26,737 nt of DNA from NCBI GenBank assembly GCA_964441265.1, contig CAYYKJ010000015.1:1-26737 (forward strand). The letters run 5' to 3'. Below are positions 1-7,602 of the stretch, in pieces; positions within the stretch are counted from its first letter, which is position 1, and each line of letters begins with the position of its first letter. The notes under the pieces are model-generated. The model worked only from the letters and a program-made list of their open reading frames with translations. It did not search any database and had not been told where the DNA came from. Made by a program: the position numbers and the translations under genes. The DNA comes from JAFGDH01 sp964441265. GTDB lineage: Archaea; Aenigmatarchaeota; Aenigmatarchaeia; QMZP01; QMZT01.

Positions 1-534
1 TTATCTGACTTCCAGGAGGTCGGACTTGGTGATTATGCCCACCGCATTTCCCTTATCAATGACCAGCACGGCGGGATGGAAATCCAGAAGCGGCGTGAGC
101 ATCTCCATGGGATCCTCCGCATTCACAGATGGGAAAGGCCTGTCCATTATGTTGCTCACCCTCAGGGCCTTCAGGTTCCTGTGGGCGTTGTTTATCAGGG
201 TAGCCTCGCGTACGCTCCCTATCTGCGTTTTGCCCTTCATGACCGGAACCTGGGATATGCCCGTGGACTTCATCAGGCCGATCACCTTGGGAACCGGAGT
301 GTCCGGTCTCGCGGATACTATGTGATCGTTCATTATATTCCCGCAGGTGATGGTCTTCTTTTTCTTTCCCAGAAAAAAGAGTATCTTGTTCACAGTGGAA
401 AGCCTCGGATCAACTTTGCCGTTCTCGATTTTCGCTATGTGGGCCTGGGAGACCCCGGACAGCTTGGCCAGCTCCTGCTGGGACATACCGGCCTCCCTCC
501 TCATCGTCCTGATCAGCTCGCCAGTTATTACCAT
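1..534 (-). CDS. HTH (XRE-type) transcriptional regulator with paired CBS domains
   Basis: 177 residues from the ATG at 534, preceded by GGTGGG; an upstream in-frame start would add 21 unlikely hydrophobic residues. Residues about 1-55 form an XRE helix-turn-helix (QELAKLSGVSQAHIAKIENG). Residues about 62-177 form two CBS repeats (ITCGNIMNDHIVSARPDT and VSNIMDRPFPSVNAEDP). Archaeal proteins of this build are predicted transcription factors whose CBS pair binds an adenosine-type ligand; SAM and MTA binding is known for the CBS protein MJ0100. The gene is divergent from the SAM synthetase gene across 95 bases, so control of metK and of itself in response to SAM is a reasonable inference. The stop codon sits exactly at the window edge, so the gene is complete. 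Confidence 0.9.
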   Translation of the reverse strand: MVITGELIRTMRREAGMSQQELAKLSGVSQAHIAKIENGKVDPRLSTVNKILFFLGKKKKTITCGNIMNDHIVSARPDTPVPKVIGLMKSTGISQVPVMKGKTQIGSVREATLINNAHRNLKALRVSNIMDRPFPSVNAEDPMEMLTPLLDFHPAVLVIDKGNAVGIITKSDLLEVR

Positions 535-629
535 ATTCCCACCAGTTATAATTTTATCGAATAATATATAAATAAATATATATAGGATACGGCACAATTC
601 TCTGTATTGGGAAACGAGGAGGTTTTATC
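535..629. promoter_or_regulatory. Divergent promoter region between the HTH-CBS gene and metK
   Basis: A very AT-rich 95-base spacer. At about 564-584 there is an imperfect palindromic run of ATATAT repeats that could hold TATA boxes for both directions and a regulator site. The ribosome site for metK, GAGGAGGT, is at about 616-623. No precise operator can be named by eye. Confidence 0.5.
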
Positions 630-1826
630 ATGAGCGAGAAAGAAGATTCTGTTTCCGAAAAGGAAAATAAAATATTGCTGACATCTGAGTCAGTGACCGC
701 CGGCCACCCGGACAAGATGTGCGACGTAATCAGCGACGCCGTACTGGATGCTATATACGCAAAAGATCCAGAAGCAAGAGTGGCATGCGAGTGTGCCACG
801 AAAAACGGGGGCGTGATGGTTTTCGGGGAGATAACAACAAACACGTACGTGGATATCCCCACGGTGGTCAGGGAAACGATAAGGGATATAGGATACACAA
901 AATCTGAATACGGTATTGAATATGAAACCTGCACGGTGTGGACCCAGATAACCGAGCAGTCCCCTGACATAGACCAGGGAGTATCCGAAGGCAAGGGCCT
1001 TCACAAAGAGCAGGGAGCGGGGGACCAGGGAATGATGTTCGGATATGCATCCGATGAGACACCAGAAATGATGCCCCTTCCGATAACGCTGGCCCACAAA
1101 TTATGCCAGAAACTCCGGCAGGCCAGAGAAGAAAGGATCATCTCCTACCTCAGACCTGACGGAAAAAGCCAGGTCACCATAGAATACGACGAGCATGGAA
1201 AGCCGCGCAGGGCGGATGCCATAGTAGTGTCATCTCAGCACGACGATGGAATAGAATACGAAAAAATCAAAGAGGAAATAAAGGAAAAGGTCATAACTCC
1301 GGTATGCAAAGACTGGATAGACAGCGAAACCAAATTCTACGTGAACCCTACCGGTGCATTCGTCAGGGGAGGACCCTATGCGGATGCCGGAATGACCGGG
1401 AGGAAGATAATAGTCGATACCTATGGTGGAATAGGAAGGCATGGAGGCGGAGCATTCTCCGGGAAGGACCCCTCGAAGGTGGACAGGTCAGCGGCGTACA
1501 TGGCAAGGCACATAGCGAAGAACATAGTTGCAGCGGGACTGGCAAAAAAATGCGAGATACAGCTAGCATATGCCATAGGATACGCGAACCCGGTTTCAGT
1601 AAACGTCAACGCGTTCGGGACCGGCAAGATTCCCGAAGAGAAGATAGGTGAAATTGTGAGGAAACACTTTCCGCTAACCCCTTCCGGAATAATAGAATAC
1701 CTGAATCTCAGAAGGCCGATATACAAAAACACGGCTGCCTTCGGGCATTTCGGAAGGGAAGACCTCGAATTCACATGGGAGAAGACAGACAAGGCGGAGA
1801 CGCTCAAGAAGGAAGCAGGGCTGTGA
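630..1826 (+). CDS. metK: S-adenosylmethionine synthetase, bacterial/eukaryotic type
   Basis: 398 residues, ATG start 7 bases after a strong GAGGAGGT site. Makes S-adenosylmethionine from methionine and ATP, the methyl donor for the methyltransferases of the cell. Family signatures are clear: GHPDK at 25-29 (ATP site), GAGDQGMMFGYA at 129-140 (methionine loop) and GGGAFSGKDPSKVDRSAAY at 272-290 (phosphate-binding lysines). These are hallmarks of the canonical bacterial/eukaryotic MAT. Most archaea instead carry a highly divergent MAT, so this copy suggests acquisition from bacteria, or a lineage habit of small-genome archaea. Base composition resembles the neighbours, so any transfer is not recent. 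A T-run at 1842-1847 likely ends the transcript. Confidence 0.95.
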   Translation: MSEKEDSVSEKENKILLTSESVTAGHPDKMCDVISDAVLDAIYAKDPEARVACECATKNGGVMVFGEITTNTYVDIPTVVRETIRDIGYTKSEYGIEYETCTVWTQITEQSPDIDQGVSEGKGLHKEQGAGDQGMMFGYASDETPEMMPLPITLAHKLCQKLRQAREERIISYLRPDGKSQVTIEYDEHGKPRRADAIVVSSQHDDGIEYEKIKEEIKEKVITPVCKDWIDSETKFYVNPTGAFVRGGPYADAGMTGRKIIVDTYGGIGRHGGGAFSGKDPSKVDRSAAYMARHIAKNIVAAGLAKKCEIQLAYAIGYANPVSVNVNAFGTGKIPEEKIGEIVRKHFPLTPSGIIEYLNLRRPIYKNTAAFGHFGREDLEFTWEKTDKAETLKKEAGL

Positions 1827-1883
1827 GCCCTCTTCTGCTCCTTTTTTATTGATTTATATTTACCCATTCTCTATACAAGTAGT

Positions 1884-2777
1884 ATGGATCAGAAGGTTCT
1901 GGAATCCTACAAAAAGGCGGGAGAGATAAATTCCAAGGTCAGGAAAGAGGTCCTCAGAAAGACAAAACCGGGGATGAAGATTCTCGAGCTGGCCGATTTC
2001 ATAGAAAAGAGGATAGTGGAACTGGGAGCCAAACCGGCTTTTCCGGTAAACATCGGGATAAACGACGTGACCGCTCACTACAGCCCCGCGGCGAACGACC
2101 AGACCGCCATAAACCCAGGAGACCTCGTGAAGATAGATGTCGGAGCCCACGTCAACGGGTACGTATCCGACCATGCATATACTTACTGCTCCGAGAAGAG
2201 CGAGATGATAAAGGTGGTGGAGCGGGCGCTGGAAGCGGGAATCAGGACGGTTAAGCCCGGGGTGATGGTCACGGAGATCAGCAGGGAGATAAACAGGGTC
2301 GTGGAGAAGGCCGGCCTTGGAGTGATAGTCAACCTCACGGGCCACGGACTCGACCAGTACGTGATACACGGAGAGCCGAAGATACCCAACGTGGAGAACG
2401 ACATCGGTACCGTCCTTGAAGAGGGCCAAGTGATTGCCCTGGAGCCCTTCGTGGTGGAGAGCAACGGGGTGGTGAAGGATTCCGAGCCCGTCGAGATATT
2501 CTCGTTCATGCAGCCCAAGCCATCACGCCTGCCGGAAGCGAGGAAAATCCTGGAGATGGCGGCGAACGAATACAGCGGCCTCCCCTTCTGCAAGAGGTGG
2601 ATGGTCAGGAAGGGGATCAGCAGCTTCAAGACATCCTTCGCCCTCAAACAGCTGGAAGCGGCGGACGCCATGAAGGGATACCCGGTCCTTAAGGAGAGCA
2701 GGGGGAAGCCGGTGGCCCAGGCCGAGCACACGATCATAGTGGGCGACCCCCCTCTGGTGACCACGAGTAGATCATGA
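1884..2777 (+). CDS. map: Methionine aminopeptidase, type II
   Basis: 297 residues. Removes the initiator methionine from new proteins. The dinuclear metal ligands of the pita-bread fold are present: D85 (KIDVG), D96 (SDHAY), H154 (TGHGLDQY), E187 (ALEPF) and E281 (AEHTI), with substrate-contacting H65 (VTAHYSP) and H162. The region between H162 and E281 holds the extra segment of type II (archaeal/eukaryotic) enzymes, and the length is usual for archaeal MetAP2. A TATA-like GATTTATATT at about 1851-1860 lies some 25 bases before the ATG, indicating a leaderless transcript. Its stop overlaps the start of the next small gene by 4 bases, so the two are probably cotranscribed. Confidence 0.96.
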   Translation: MDQKVLESYKKAGEINSKVRKEVLRKTKPGMKILELADFIEKRIVELGAKPAFPVNIGINDVTAHYSPAANDQTAINPGDLVKIDVGAHVNGYVSDHAYTYCSEKSEMIKVVERALEAGIRTVKPGVMVTEISREINRVVEKAGLGVIVNLTGHGLDQYVIHGEPKIPNVENDIGTVLEEGQVIALEPFVVESNGVVKDSEPVEIFSFMQPKPSRLPEARKILEMAANEYSGLPFCKRWMVRKGISSFKTSFALKQLEAADAMKGYPVLKESRGKPVAQAEHTIIVGDPPLVTTSRS

Positions 2778-2926
2778 TGGAGATTTCCGGACTCTGCACT
2801 ATATGCCACGGTGTCGCAAAACCCGCGTTTTCCTGCCGGCTCTGCGGGGCAATAGTATGCTCCAGATGCTACGACAAGGAAACAGGCATCTGTATAAACT
2901 GCAAGTCGAAGGGGAAACAGTTATAA
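2774..2926 (+). CDS. Small zinc-ribbon protein (50 residues)
   Basis: A short gene read in a frame different from the longer spurious ORF over the same bases. The ATG at 2774 overlaps the map stop (ATGA), the classic arrangement of translational coupling. The protein has four Cys pairs: CTICH at 8-12, CRLC at 21-24, CSRC at 29-32 and CINC at 40-43, with a basic tail KSKGKQL. Eight cysteines and a histidine in 50 residues should bind two zinc ions in a cross-brace or double zinc-ribbon. No exact family is recognised; a nucleic-acid or ribosome-associated role is only a guess. The TATA element of the downstream tRNA-Ser probably overlaps its stop codon. Confidence 0.8.
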   Translation: MMEISGLCTICHGVAKPAFSCRLCGAIVCSRCYDKETGICINCKSKGKQL

Positions 2927-2953
2927 GGATTGCTATAAGATACTTCTATATCT

Positions 2954-3112
2954 GCTGGGATGGCGGAACGGCTGGGCGGATGCCCCGTTAAAACGCGCTA
3001 GCCTGGAAAGCTAGTCCCCTCTGGGGTTCAGGGTTCGAAAGCGGGAAAACTGATCTGAATTTATCCATTGTTTCCGGACTGAAGCTTCCCGCCGGCAATC
3101 CCTGTCCCAGCG
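2954..3112 (+). tRNA. tRNA-Ser(GGA) with a T-loop intron and a probable D-loop intron
   Basis: Acceptor stem GCTGGGA (2954-2960) pairs with TCCCAGC (3105-3111), with discriminator G at 3112 as expected for serine. Anticodon stem CTAGC/GCTAG (2998-3002, 3010-3014) encloses loop CTGGAAA, anticodon GGA at 3005-3007. The long variable arm CCCCTCTGGGG is at 3016-3026. T stem CAGGG (3029-3033) pairs with CCCTG (3100-3104). The T loop is split by about 59 bases (about 3040-3098, boundary uncertain by 2) holding the inverted repeat GCGGGA/TCCCGC (3041-3046, 3087-3092). The D loop between GCG (2963-2965) and CGC (2994-2996) is 28 bases, about 16 too long. A second intron near 2972-2987 (hairpin GGGC/GCCC) restores a normal loop. 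Removing both leaves about 84 bases. A T6 run at 3117-3122 may terminate it. Confidence 0.85.
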
Positions 3113-3164
3113 TATCTTTTTTATCAATGGTTCAATTTTTAAAATCTGCCTTCAATTATGCATC

Positions 3165-3845
3165 ATGGACGAAAACATAATCACGCTGCCCGACCCCCTC
3201 TCCTCCCTGGTAGGGGGCGTGGAGAAGGGTGCGCTCACCAACTTCTACGGACCCCCGGGTGTGGGTAAGACGAACATATGCCTGCTGGCGGCGCTGGAGT
3301 GCATAAGGTCCGGGGGCAGGGTGCTGTACATAGACACGGAAGGTGGGCTCTCCGGGGAGAGGGTCAGACAGATATCCAGGGAAGAGGGCATGCTGGACAG
3401 GATCATACTCATGGAACCCAGGGACTTCAGGGATCAGAGCAAGATAATCCGGTCCCTGGGAAGCGAGATACCTGACATGATCATAGTAGATTCCATGGTC
3501 GCCCTTTACAGGCTGGAATGCGCGGACCCCACCATAGAGGTTCTGGAGGCCAACAAGGAGCTCTCGGTTCAGCTTTCCGTACTCTCAAACATAGCCAGGA
3601 AGAACAAGATACCGGTGATCATAACCGCCCACATGTACAGAAAGAGAGACACGGGAGAGAACTACATAATAGGAGGGGACTCGATAAAATACTGGTCAAA
3701 GTCCATCGTCCTGGTAGAGCACACGGGAAAAATGGGGGAGAGGAGGGCTTCCATAGTCAAACACAGATCAAGGGAGGAGGGAAAATCGGTCAAGTTCATG
3801 ATCGTGGAGGAGGGCATAAAGCCCTCCGGCTTCAAGATATTCTAG
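3165..3845 (+). CDS. radB: DNA repair and recombination protein RadB
   Basis: 226 residues, the usual size for RadB, a RecA-fold paralogue of RadA that lacks the N-terminal helix-hairpin-helix domain. Walker A GPPGVGKT is at 29-36 and Walker B MIIVDS at 105-110. RadB is euryarchaeal-type, binds DNA, has weak ATPase activity and is thought to assist RadA in homologous recombination. The start is supported by a TATA-like TTTTTAAAATC about 25 bases upstream, giving a leaderless message. The gene stands alone between tRNA-Ser and an AT-rich accessory gene. Confidence 0.93.
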   Translation: MDENIITLPDPLSSLVGGVEKGALTNFYGPPGVGKTNICLLAALECIRSGGRVLYIDTEGGLSGERVRQISREEGMLDRIILMEPRDFRDQSKIIRSLGSEIPDMIIVDSMVALYRLECADPTIEVLEANKELSVQLSVLSNIARKNKIPVIITAHMYRKRDTGENYIIGGDSIKYWSKSIVLVEHTGKMGERRASIVKHRSREEGKSVKFMIVEEGIKPSGFKIF

Positions 3846-3885
3846 AACAACAATGAAATAAAAAGTTTTTCCACATTTGTTTTTA

Positions 3886-4668
3886 ATGAAAAAAATCCCA
3901 GGATATAACGCAGGTATTCCGGATTTTGAAGAATACAAGAATTTCGTCCAAGGGTTTGGAAAAGGCGTCACTGAAATTGACCCCTCTTGCGGTCTTTTAA
4001 TTCATGGCTCGTTTTACAAAAATCTGAATAATCTGCCTAACAGATTCAATTCAGGTGTGAGTGACATAGATTCCACCCTGATTTTCGATGTCCCCGTGGT
4101 GACGGACAAAAAGGTAATGAAGGAGATTGCAGGCTTATGGAAAAATTTATACGACCCTGAAAAACCCATAGAATTTCAGCTCACACCGACAGATGTAATG
4201 AGTCTAAAGGATGGGAGATTTTCCAGTTACATCAGCAACTGGATTGAATACTTCCAGAGTAACGTCCAGATATACGGTAATGATTACAGGGAACACATGA
4301 AAAAAATAAGAAAGACCGGTAAAACCGAAAATGAGATTGCCTTCTCAATGAGATTCCTTAGACAAAAATATCTCCAGAACCAAATACTTGATCATGATGA
4401 ACTGGTCAAAATTTTCTTTGGTTCAACCAACAAGGTCAAGGACTTTGCTTTAAGGCCAGACTTGGACATTGGTCCTGCGAATGATAAGATAGACCGGGAC
4501 TTCCGTGACTGGATAGTCGATATCAGAACGAAAAAACTGGACACTTCAGGCAGTCTCACCGAGTATTACAAGAATAGGGAAAAAATGGTGGATATCATGG
4601 AAAAATGTGTTACCTTTTATGAAGAAGGAGTCAGAGCAATCATCGAGAATGTTCCCTCTGAAAATTGA
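3886..4668 (+). CDS. Nucleotidyltransferase-fold protein (pol-beta superfamily), function unknown
   Basis: 260 residues from the ATG at 3886; a TTG three codons upstream is less likely because the TATA-like AAATAAAAAG at about 3855-3864 fits a leaderless start at 3886. The N-terminal part carries the pol-beta nucleotidyltransferase pattern: GS at 41-42 (LIHGSFYKNLNN), then D60 and D62 in SGVSDIDSTLIFDV, which would bind the catalytic metals. The C-terminal half is helical and unassigned. It might add nucleotides to a small molecule or RNA, but the substrate cannot be inferred. The codons are visibly more AT-rich than those of radB and topA on either side, suggesting a horizontally acquired gene. 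Confidence 0.75.
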   Translation: MKKIPGYNAGIPDFEEYKNFVQGFGKGVTEIDPSCGLLIHGSFYKNLNNLPNRFNSGVSDIDSTLIFDVPVVTDKKVMKEIAGLWKNLYDPEKPIEFQLTPTDVMSLKDGRFSSYISNWIEYFQSNVQIYGNDYREHMKKIRKTGKTENEIAFSMRFLRQKYLQNQILDHDELVKIFFGSTNKVKDFALRPDLDIGPANDKIDRDFRDWIVDIRTKKLDTSGSLTEYYKNREKMVDIMEKCVTFYEEGVRAIIENVPSEN

Positions 4669-4671
4669 AAA

Positions 4672-6846
4672 TCATTTGCCTTTCCCCGACTCTTTTTCCT
4701 TTTCTTTCTTCTCTTCCGCTTCCTTCTTTTTCTTTCCGCTGTGGAAGTGGGTGACCCTGGCCATGTCCACTCCCTTGTCCTCGAGCTTGTCCACGTAATC
4801 CTTTGACTTTATGTTGCTGGCGAAGCCGCAACGGACGCAGAGCCTCCAGGGCCTCCTCCTGAACTGCCTGACCTCCACGAACCTGAGACCACAGTTGGGA
4901 CATTTCTTGGATATCGCCTTGACCTTGCCCCTCTGGGGCAGCGGGAATCCGTGCTTGCACTTGGGGTAATTGGTGCATCCCACGAACCTCTTGCCCGTGG
5001 ACCTGGAATGGATTATTCTGAGATCCCCGCCGCATTTTTCGCATTTGCCTATGTAGGTGATGGATTTCTCGTACTCCTTCACTCCCTCCTTCAGCTCGTT
5101 TCCTATCTCCTTTTCCTTTTCCTTGAAATGCTTGAGTATCTTTACCAGCTCGGATTCCGCCTCCTTTATGACGTCCTTCCTTTTCCTCTTTCCTTTGCTT
5201 ATCTCTTCGGTGTATTTCTCGAACCTGTTGGTGAGGTCGACCGATATGATCTCAGGACAGTATTTCTCCAGTGCCTTTATCACCGCAGAGCCCAGGGCGG
5301 TGGCCTCTATGGACCTTTCCTGTATGTAGTCCCTCTCGTAAAGGGTGTGGAGTATCTGGGCGCGGGTCGCCTTCGTTCCCAGGTTGAGATCCTCCATTAT
5401 CTTAAGGACGGAGGCTTGGCTGTAGCGATTCGGGGGCTTGGTTTCCTTCCCGTCCATCTTTACGGATGTATCCCTTATCTCGTCCCCCTTCTCCATTTTG
5501 GGAAGGACCGTTTCTTTGAACCTGGCATACCTGCCGTAGAACTCTATCCAGTTGGGATTGATCGTCCTGGTCCCGGTGGTCCTGAATTCCTCCCCGTTAA
5601 CGTCTATCTTCACTCCCACCCTCTCCCTCACGGCAGGGTCGCAGAAAACCGAGAGGAATCGCCTGACGATTAGATCGTAGACCTTCCGCTTGTATCCGCT
5701 CATCTTTCCCGGCTTGTTGCCGGTGGGGAATATGGACGGGTGGGCGGGATCGGACTTCTTCCCCTCCCTCGGCTTCAGCTTGGGCCTGGCCAGGAGAACG
5801 GAGCAAGGCCCCTTGTAATCGTTCTGTCTCGAAAGGTTCTTGATGATGCTCTTCAACCCTATCTTCGCGGGCAGCTTCTGGCTGGAAGTCCTCGGATAGG
5901 AGATGAGCGCCGATTCGTAAAGGCCCTGTGCTATGTCGAGGGTCATCTTGGGGGAATAACCGAAAAGCGAATAGGCCTCCCTCTGGAGGCTGGTGAGATC
6001 GAAGGGGAGCGGAGGAGACTGCTTGTATTTCTTCACGGAAACCTCTTTCACCACCGCCTTCTTCCCGTCACATTTACGGTGGGCGTGCTCCGCCTTTTTC
6101 CTGTCCCAGAATTTGCCATTCGAGTGCTCCGCCTCTATGGTCTTCCCGGAGACCTTCCCCTTCAGCAGGAGCTCCCAGTATTTTTTGGGGACGAATTTCT
6201 GGATATCCTTCTCTCTTTTGTATATTATGTTGAGGGTCGGTCCCTGAACCCTGCCGGTGGAGAGCGTCCAGTAGCCGCCCACGTGCTCCAGACCGAGCGT
6301 GAGGGCCCTGGAAAGGTTTATGCCCCACAGGAAATCCATCTTGTGCCTGGCCAGCCCCGCCTCGAGCATGGGAAATATCAGCTCGTCGGAGGCGTTCTCA
6401 AAGGCATTTTCCAGATCAGATTTCGTGAGCGTGGAGAATTTCATCCTTTTGGCGTTTTCCTTCCCCGCTATGAATTTCAGTATGTTGTAGAATATGACCT
6501 CCCCCTCAACGTCCAGGTCAGTGGCGCTATAGAATTCCTTTGCGTCCTTCGAGAGCTTCTTTATGTTCTCGTAATAGGCTTTGGTGAAGGCCCCTCCCCT
6601 GCTGGCCTTGAACACGGGTTTCCATTCCGTCTCGAACACCGGGTATTTCCATTTTGCCCCGGAATTGAGGGCGGAAAGAACGAAGAGATGGCCCACCGCA
6701 GGGACGACCTTGTATTCCTTCCCATTCCTCTTGAACTCAAACCAGTAGGTCTTGCCTTTCTTTATCTTTTTGGGCTTCCCCTCGGACAGGGAGAAGGCGA
6801 CCCTCTTGGCCGCGTTGGGTTTCTCAGTGATTATCAGTGAATACAT
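4672..6846 (-). CDS. topA: DNA topoisomerase I (type IA)
   Basis: 724 residues from the ATG at 6846; a TTG three codons earlier is unneeded. Relaxes negative supercoils by cutting one strand. The TOPRIM domain occupies about residues 1-140, with E8 (ITEKP) and the acidic triad in ATDLDVEGE (110, 112, 114). The catalytic tyrosine is Y317 in ALISYPRTSS. The C-terminus has two four-Cys zinc modules, one from CEKCGG to YPKC and one from CPNC to CVRC, then a Lys/Glu-rich tail. Promoter TATA-like TTATTTAAAC lies about 25-30 bases upstream, and a perfect palindrome about 70 bases upstream may be an operator. It converges on the nucleotidyltransferase gene with a 3-base gap. Confidence 0.95.
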   Translation of the reverse strand: MYSLIITEKPNAAKRVAFSLSEGKPKKIKKGKTYWFEFKRNGKEYKVVPAVGHLFVLSALNSGAKWKYPVFETEWKPVFKASRGGAFTKAYYENIKKLSKDAKEFYSATDLDVEGEVIFYNILKFIAGKENAKRMKFSTLTKSDLENAFENASDELIFPMLEAGLARHKMDFLWGINLSRALTLGLEHVGGYWTLSTGRVQGPTLNIIYKREKDIQKFVPKKYWELLLKGKVSGKTIEAEHSNGKFWDRKKAEHAHRKCDGKKAVVKEVSVKKYKQSPPLPFDLTSLQREAYSLFGYSPKMTLDIAQGLYESALISYPRTSSQKLPAKIGLKSIIKNLSRQNDYKGPCSVLLARPKLKPREGKKSDPAHPSIFPTGNKPGKMSGYKRKVYDLIVRRFLSVFCDPAVRERVGVKIDVNGEEFRTTGTRTINPNWIEFYGRYARFKETVLPKMEKGDEIRDTSVKMDGKETKPPNRYSQASVLKIMEDLNLGTKATRAQILHTLYERDYIQERSIEATALGSAVIKALEKYCPEIISVDLTNRFEKYTEEISKGKRKRKDVIKEAESELVKILKHFKEKEKEIGNELKEGVKEYEKSITYIGKCEKCGGDLRIIHSRSTGKRFVGCTNYPKCKHGFPLPQRGKVKAISKKCPNCGLRFVEVRQFRRRPWRLCVRCGFASNIKSKDYVDKLEDKGVDMARVTHFHSGKKKKEAEEKKEKEKESGKGK

Positions 6847-6916
6847 AATTAACAATTAAAATGCCGCCGGGTTTAAATAAGTATTCTATTCCCCGTCCCA
6901 GTCTGCTGGTTTATTA

Positions 6917-6935
6917 ATGTTATACAGTATAACAT
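6917..6935. promoter_or_regulatory. Perfect 9+1+9 palindrome upstream of topA
   Basis: ATGTTATAC-A-GTATAACAT is a perfect inverted repeat around a single central base. It lies in the 143-base gap between topA (start 6846) and the end of the small EF-Tu-like gene (6990), about 71 bases before the topA start and beyond its TATA box. The geometry fits a dimeric regulator's operator; the regulator is unknown. Confidence 0.5.
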
Positions 6936-6989
6936 AAGAACTGGAAAAACCAACACCTGAAAACACCGGAGGCGCACCGATTAAGAAGA

Positions 6990-7247
6990 TCACTCCGTTA
7001 CCTTGAAGACCTTGTCCTCTTCCCTGACTCTTTCCTTGACCTTCATGCCCACGCTCTGGCCCGCTTTTGCCTCTTCCACGTCCTCATGCTCTATCTGCAT
7101 GGAATCCACATTCTGCTGTAAGTTGGTGGTGGATCCTTCAATGGATATGGTGTCTCCCACTTTGATCTCGCCGGAAAGCTCGATCACGGCCACGCCTATG
7201 TTCGTGAAGTAATGCGTTATCTTTCCTATCGGTTTCTTTTCAGCCAT
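6990..7247 (-). CDS. Small EF-Tu domain 2-like beta-barrel protein
   Basis: 85 residues beginning MAEKKPIGKITHYF. The whole protein matches the pattern of a translation-factor domain 2 beta-barrel: the segment IGVAVIELSGEIKVGDTI followed by QIEHEDVEEAKAGQSVGMKV corresponds to the barrel of EF-Tu, EF-G and IF2. No GTPase domain is present. Free-standing copies are known in archaea and bacteria as small translation elongation factor-like proteins, and similar domains occur in U32 peptidases. The actual role is unproven; binding to ribosome or tRNA ends is a family-based guess. It is probably monocistronic. Confidence 0.8.
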   Translation of the reverse strand: MAEKKPIGKITHYFTNIGVAVIELSGEIKVGDTISIEGSTTNLQQNVDSMQIEHEDVEEAKAGQSVGMKVKERVREEDKVFKVTE

Positions 7248-7300
7248 GTTTATTGTCTAGACATCAATGATTAAAAAATTAATGCACGGAATTTTTTGAA

Positions 7301-7533
7301 TGCGGGGGCAGGGATTCGAACCCTGGAACACATTCCTCGCCGTTCGCCCTCAGGCGAAAAGCGCTAAGTGAATAGGTCTTGAGCAACGACGTCATGAGCT
7401 TTCGCTTCCCAGCTCAAAACTCTATCGCCTATAGCCCTCGTGTTTGACCAATGCCACAGCCTCTTTACTTTTGGGATATCAACCCTCTGTGACAAGCGTT
7501 GCGTCCGTAAAGGGCTGACTTGGCTACCCCCGC
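7301..7533 (-). tRNA. tRNA-Leu(CAA) with at least three introns
   Basis: On the minus strand, acceptor GCGGGGG (7527-7533) pairs with CCCCCGC (7302-7308), discriminator A at 7301. T arm CAGGG-TTCGAAT-CCCTG (7309-7325) is intact. Anticodon stem ATAGG (7428-7432) pairs with CCTAT (7372-7376), loop CTCAAGA (7377-7383), anticodon CAA at 7379-7381. About 44 bases (near 7384-7427) are inserted just before the loop. D stem GCC (7522-7524) and GGC (7434-7436) enclose 85 bases instead of about 13. The insert folds on a long stem: CAGCCCTTTAC (7507-7517) with GTAAAGAGGCTG (7457-7468). The variable region is 46 bases (7326-7371), with a hairpin TTCGCC/GGCGAA at 7343-7358, about 32 too long. Exact D-loop splice sites are unresolved and may represent two introns. 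Removing the inserts leaves about 85 bases. Confidence 0.82.
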
Positions 7534-7602
7534 GTTTGTTTGGCGTCGGGACCTCTGTCCGCGTCATGCGATGATATTAAATTAAAGAAGTATCTTAAAT
7601 AT

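Noticed and set aside
2803..2991. 62-codon frame after map
   Set aside because: It runs into tRNA-Ser and lies out of frame with the Cys-pair protein that starts on the map stop codon, which is the better gene.
5740..6840. Long open frame of 366 codons opposite topA
   Set aside because: It is the antisense shadow of topA, which has all catalytic motifs; the shadow protein has no recognisable domain and no promoter or ribosome site.
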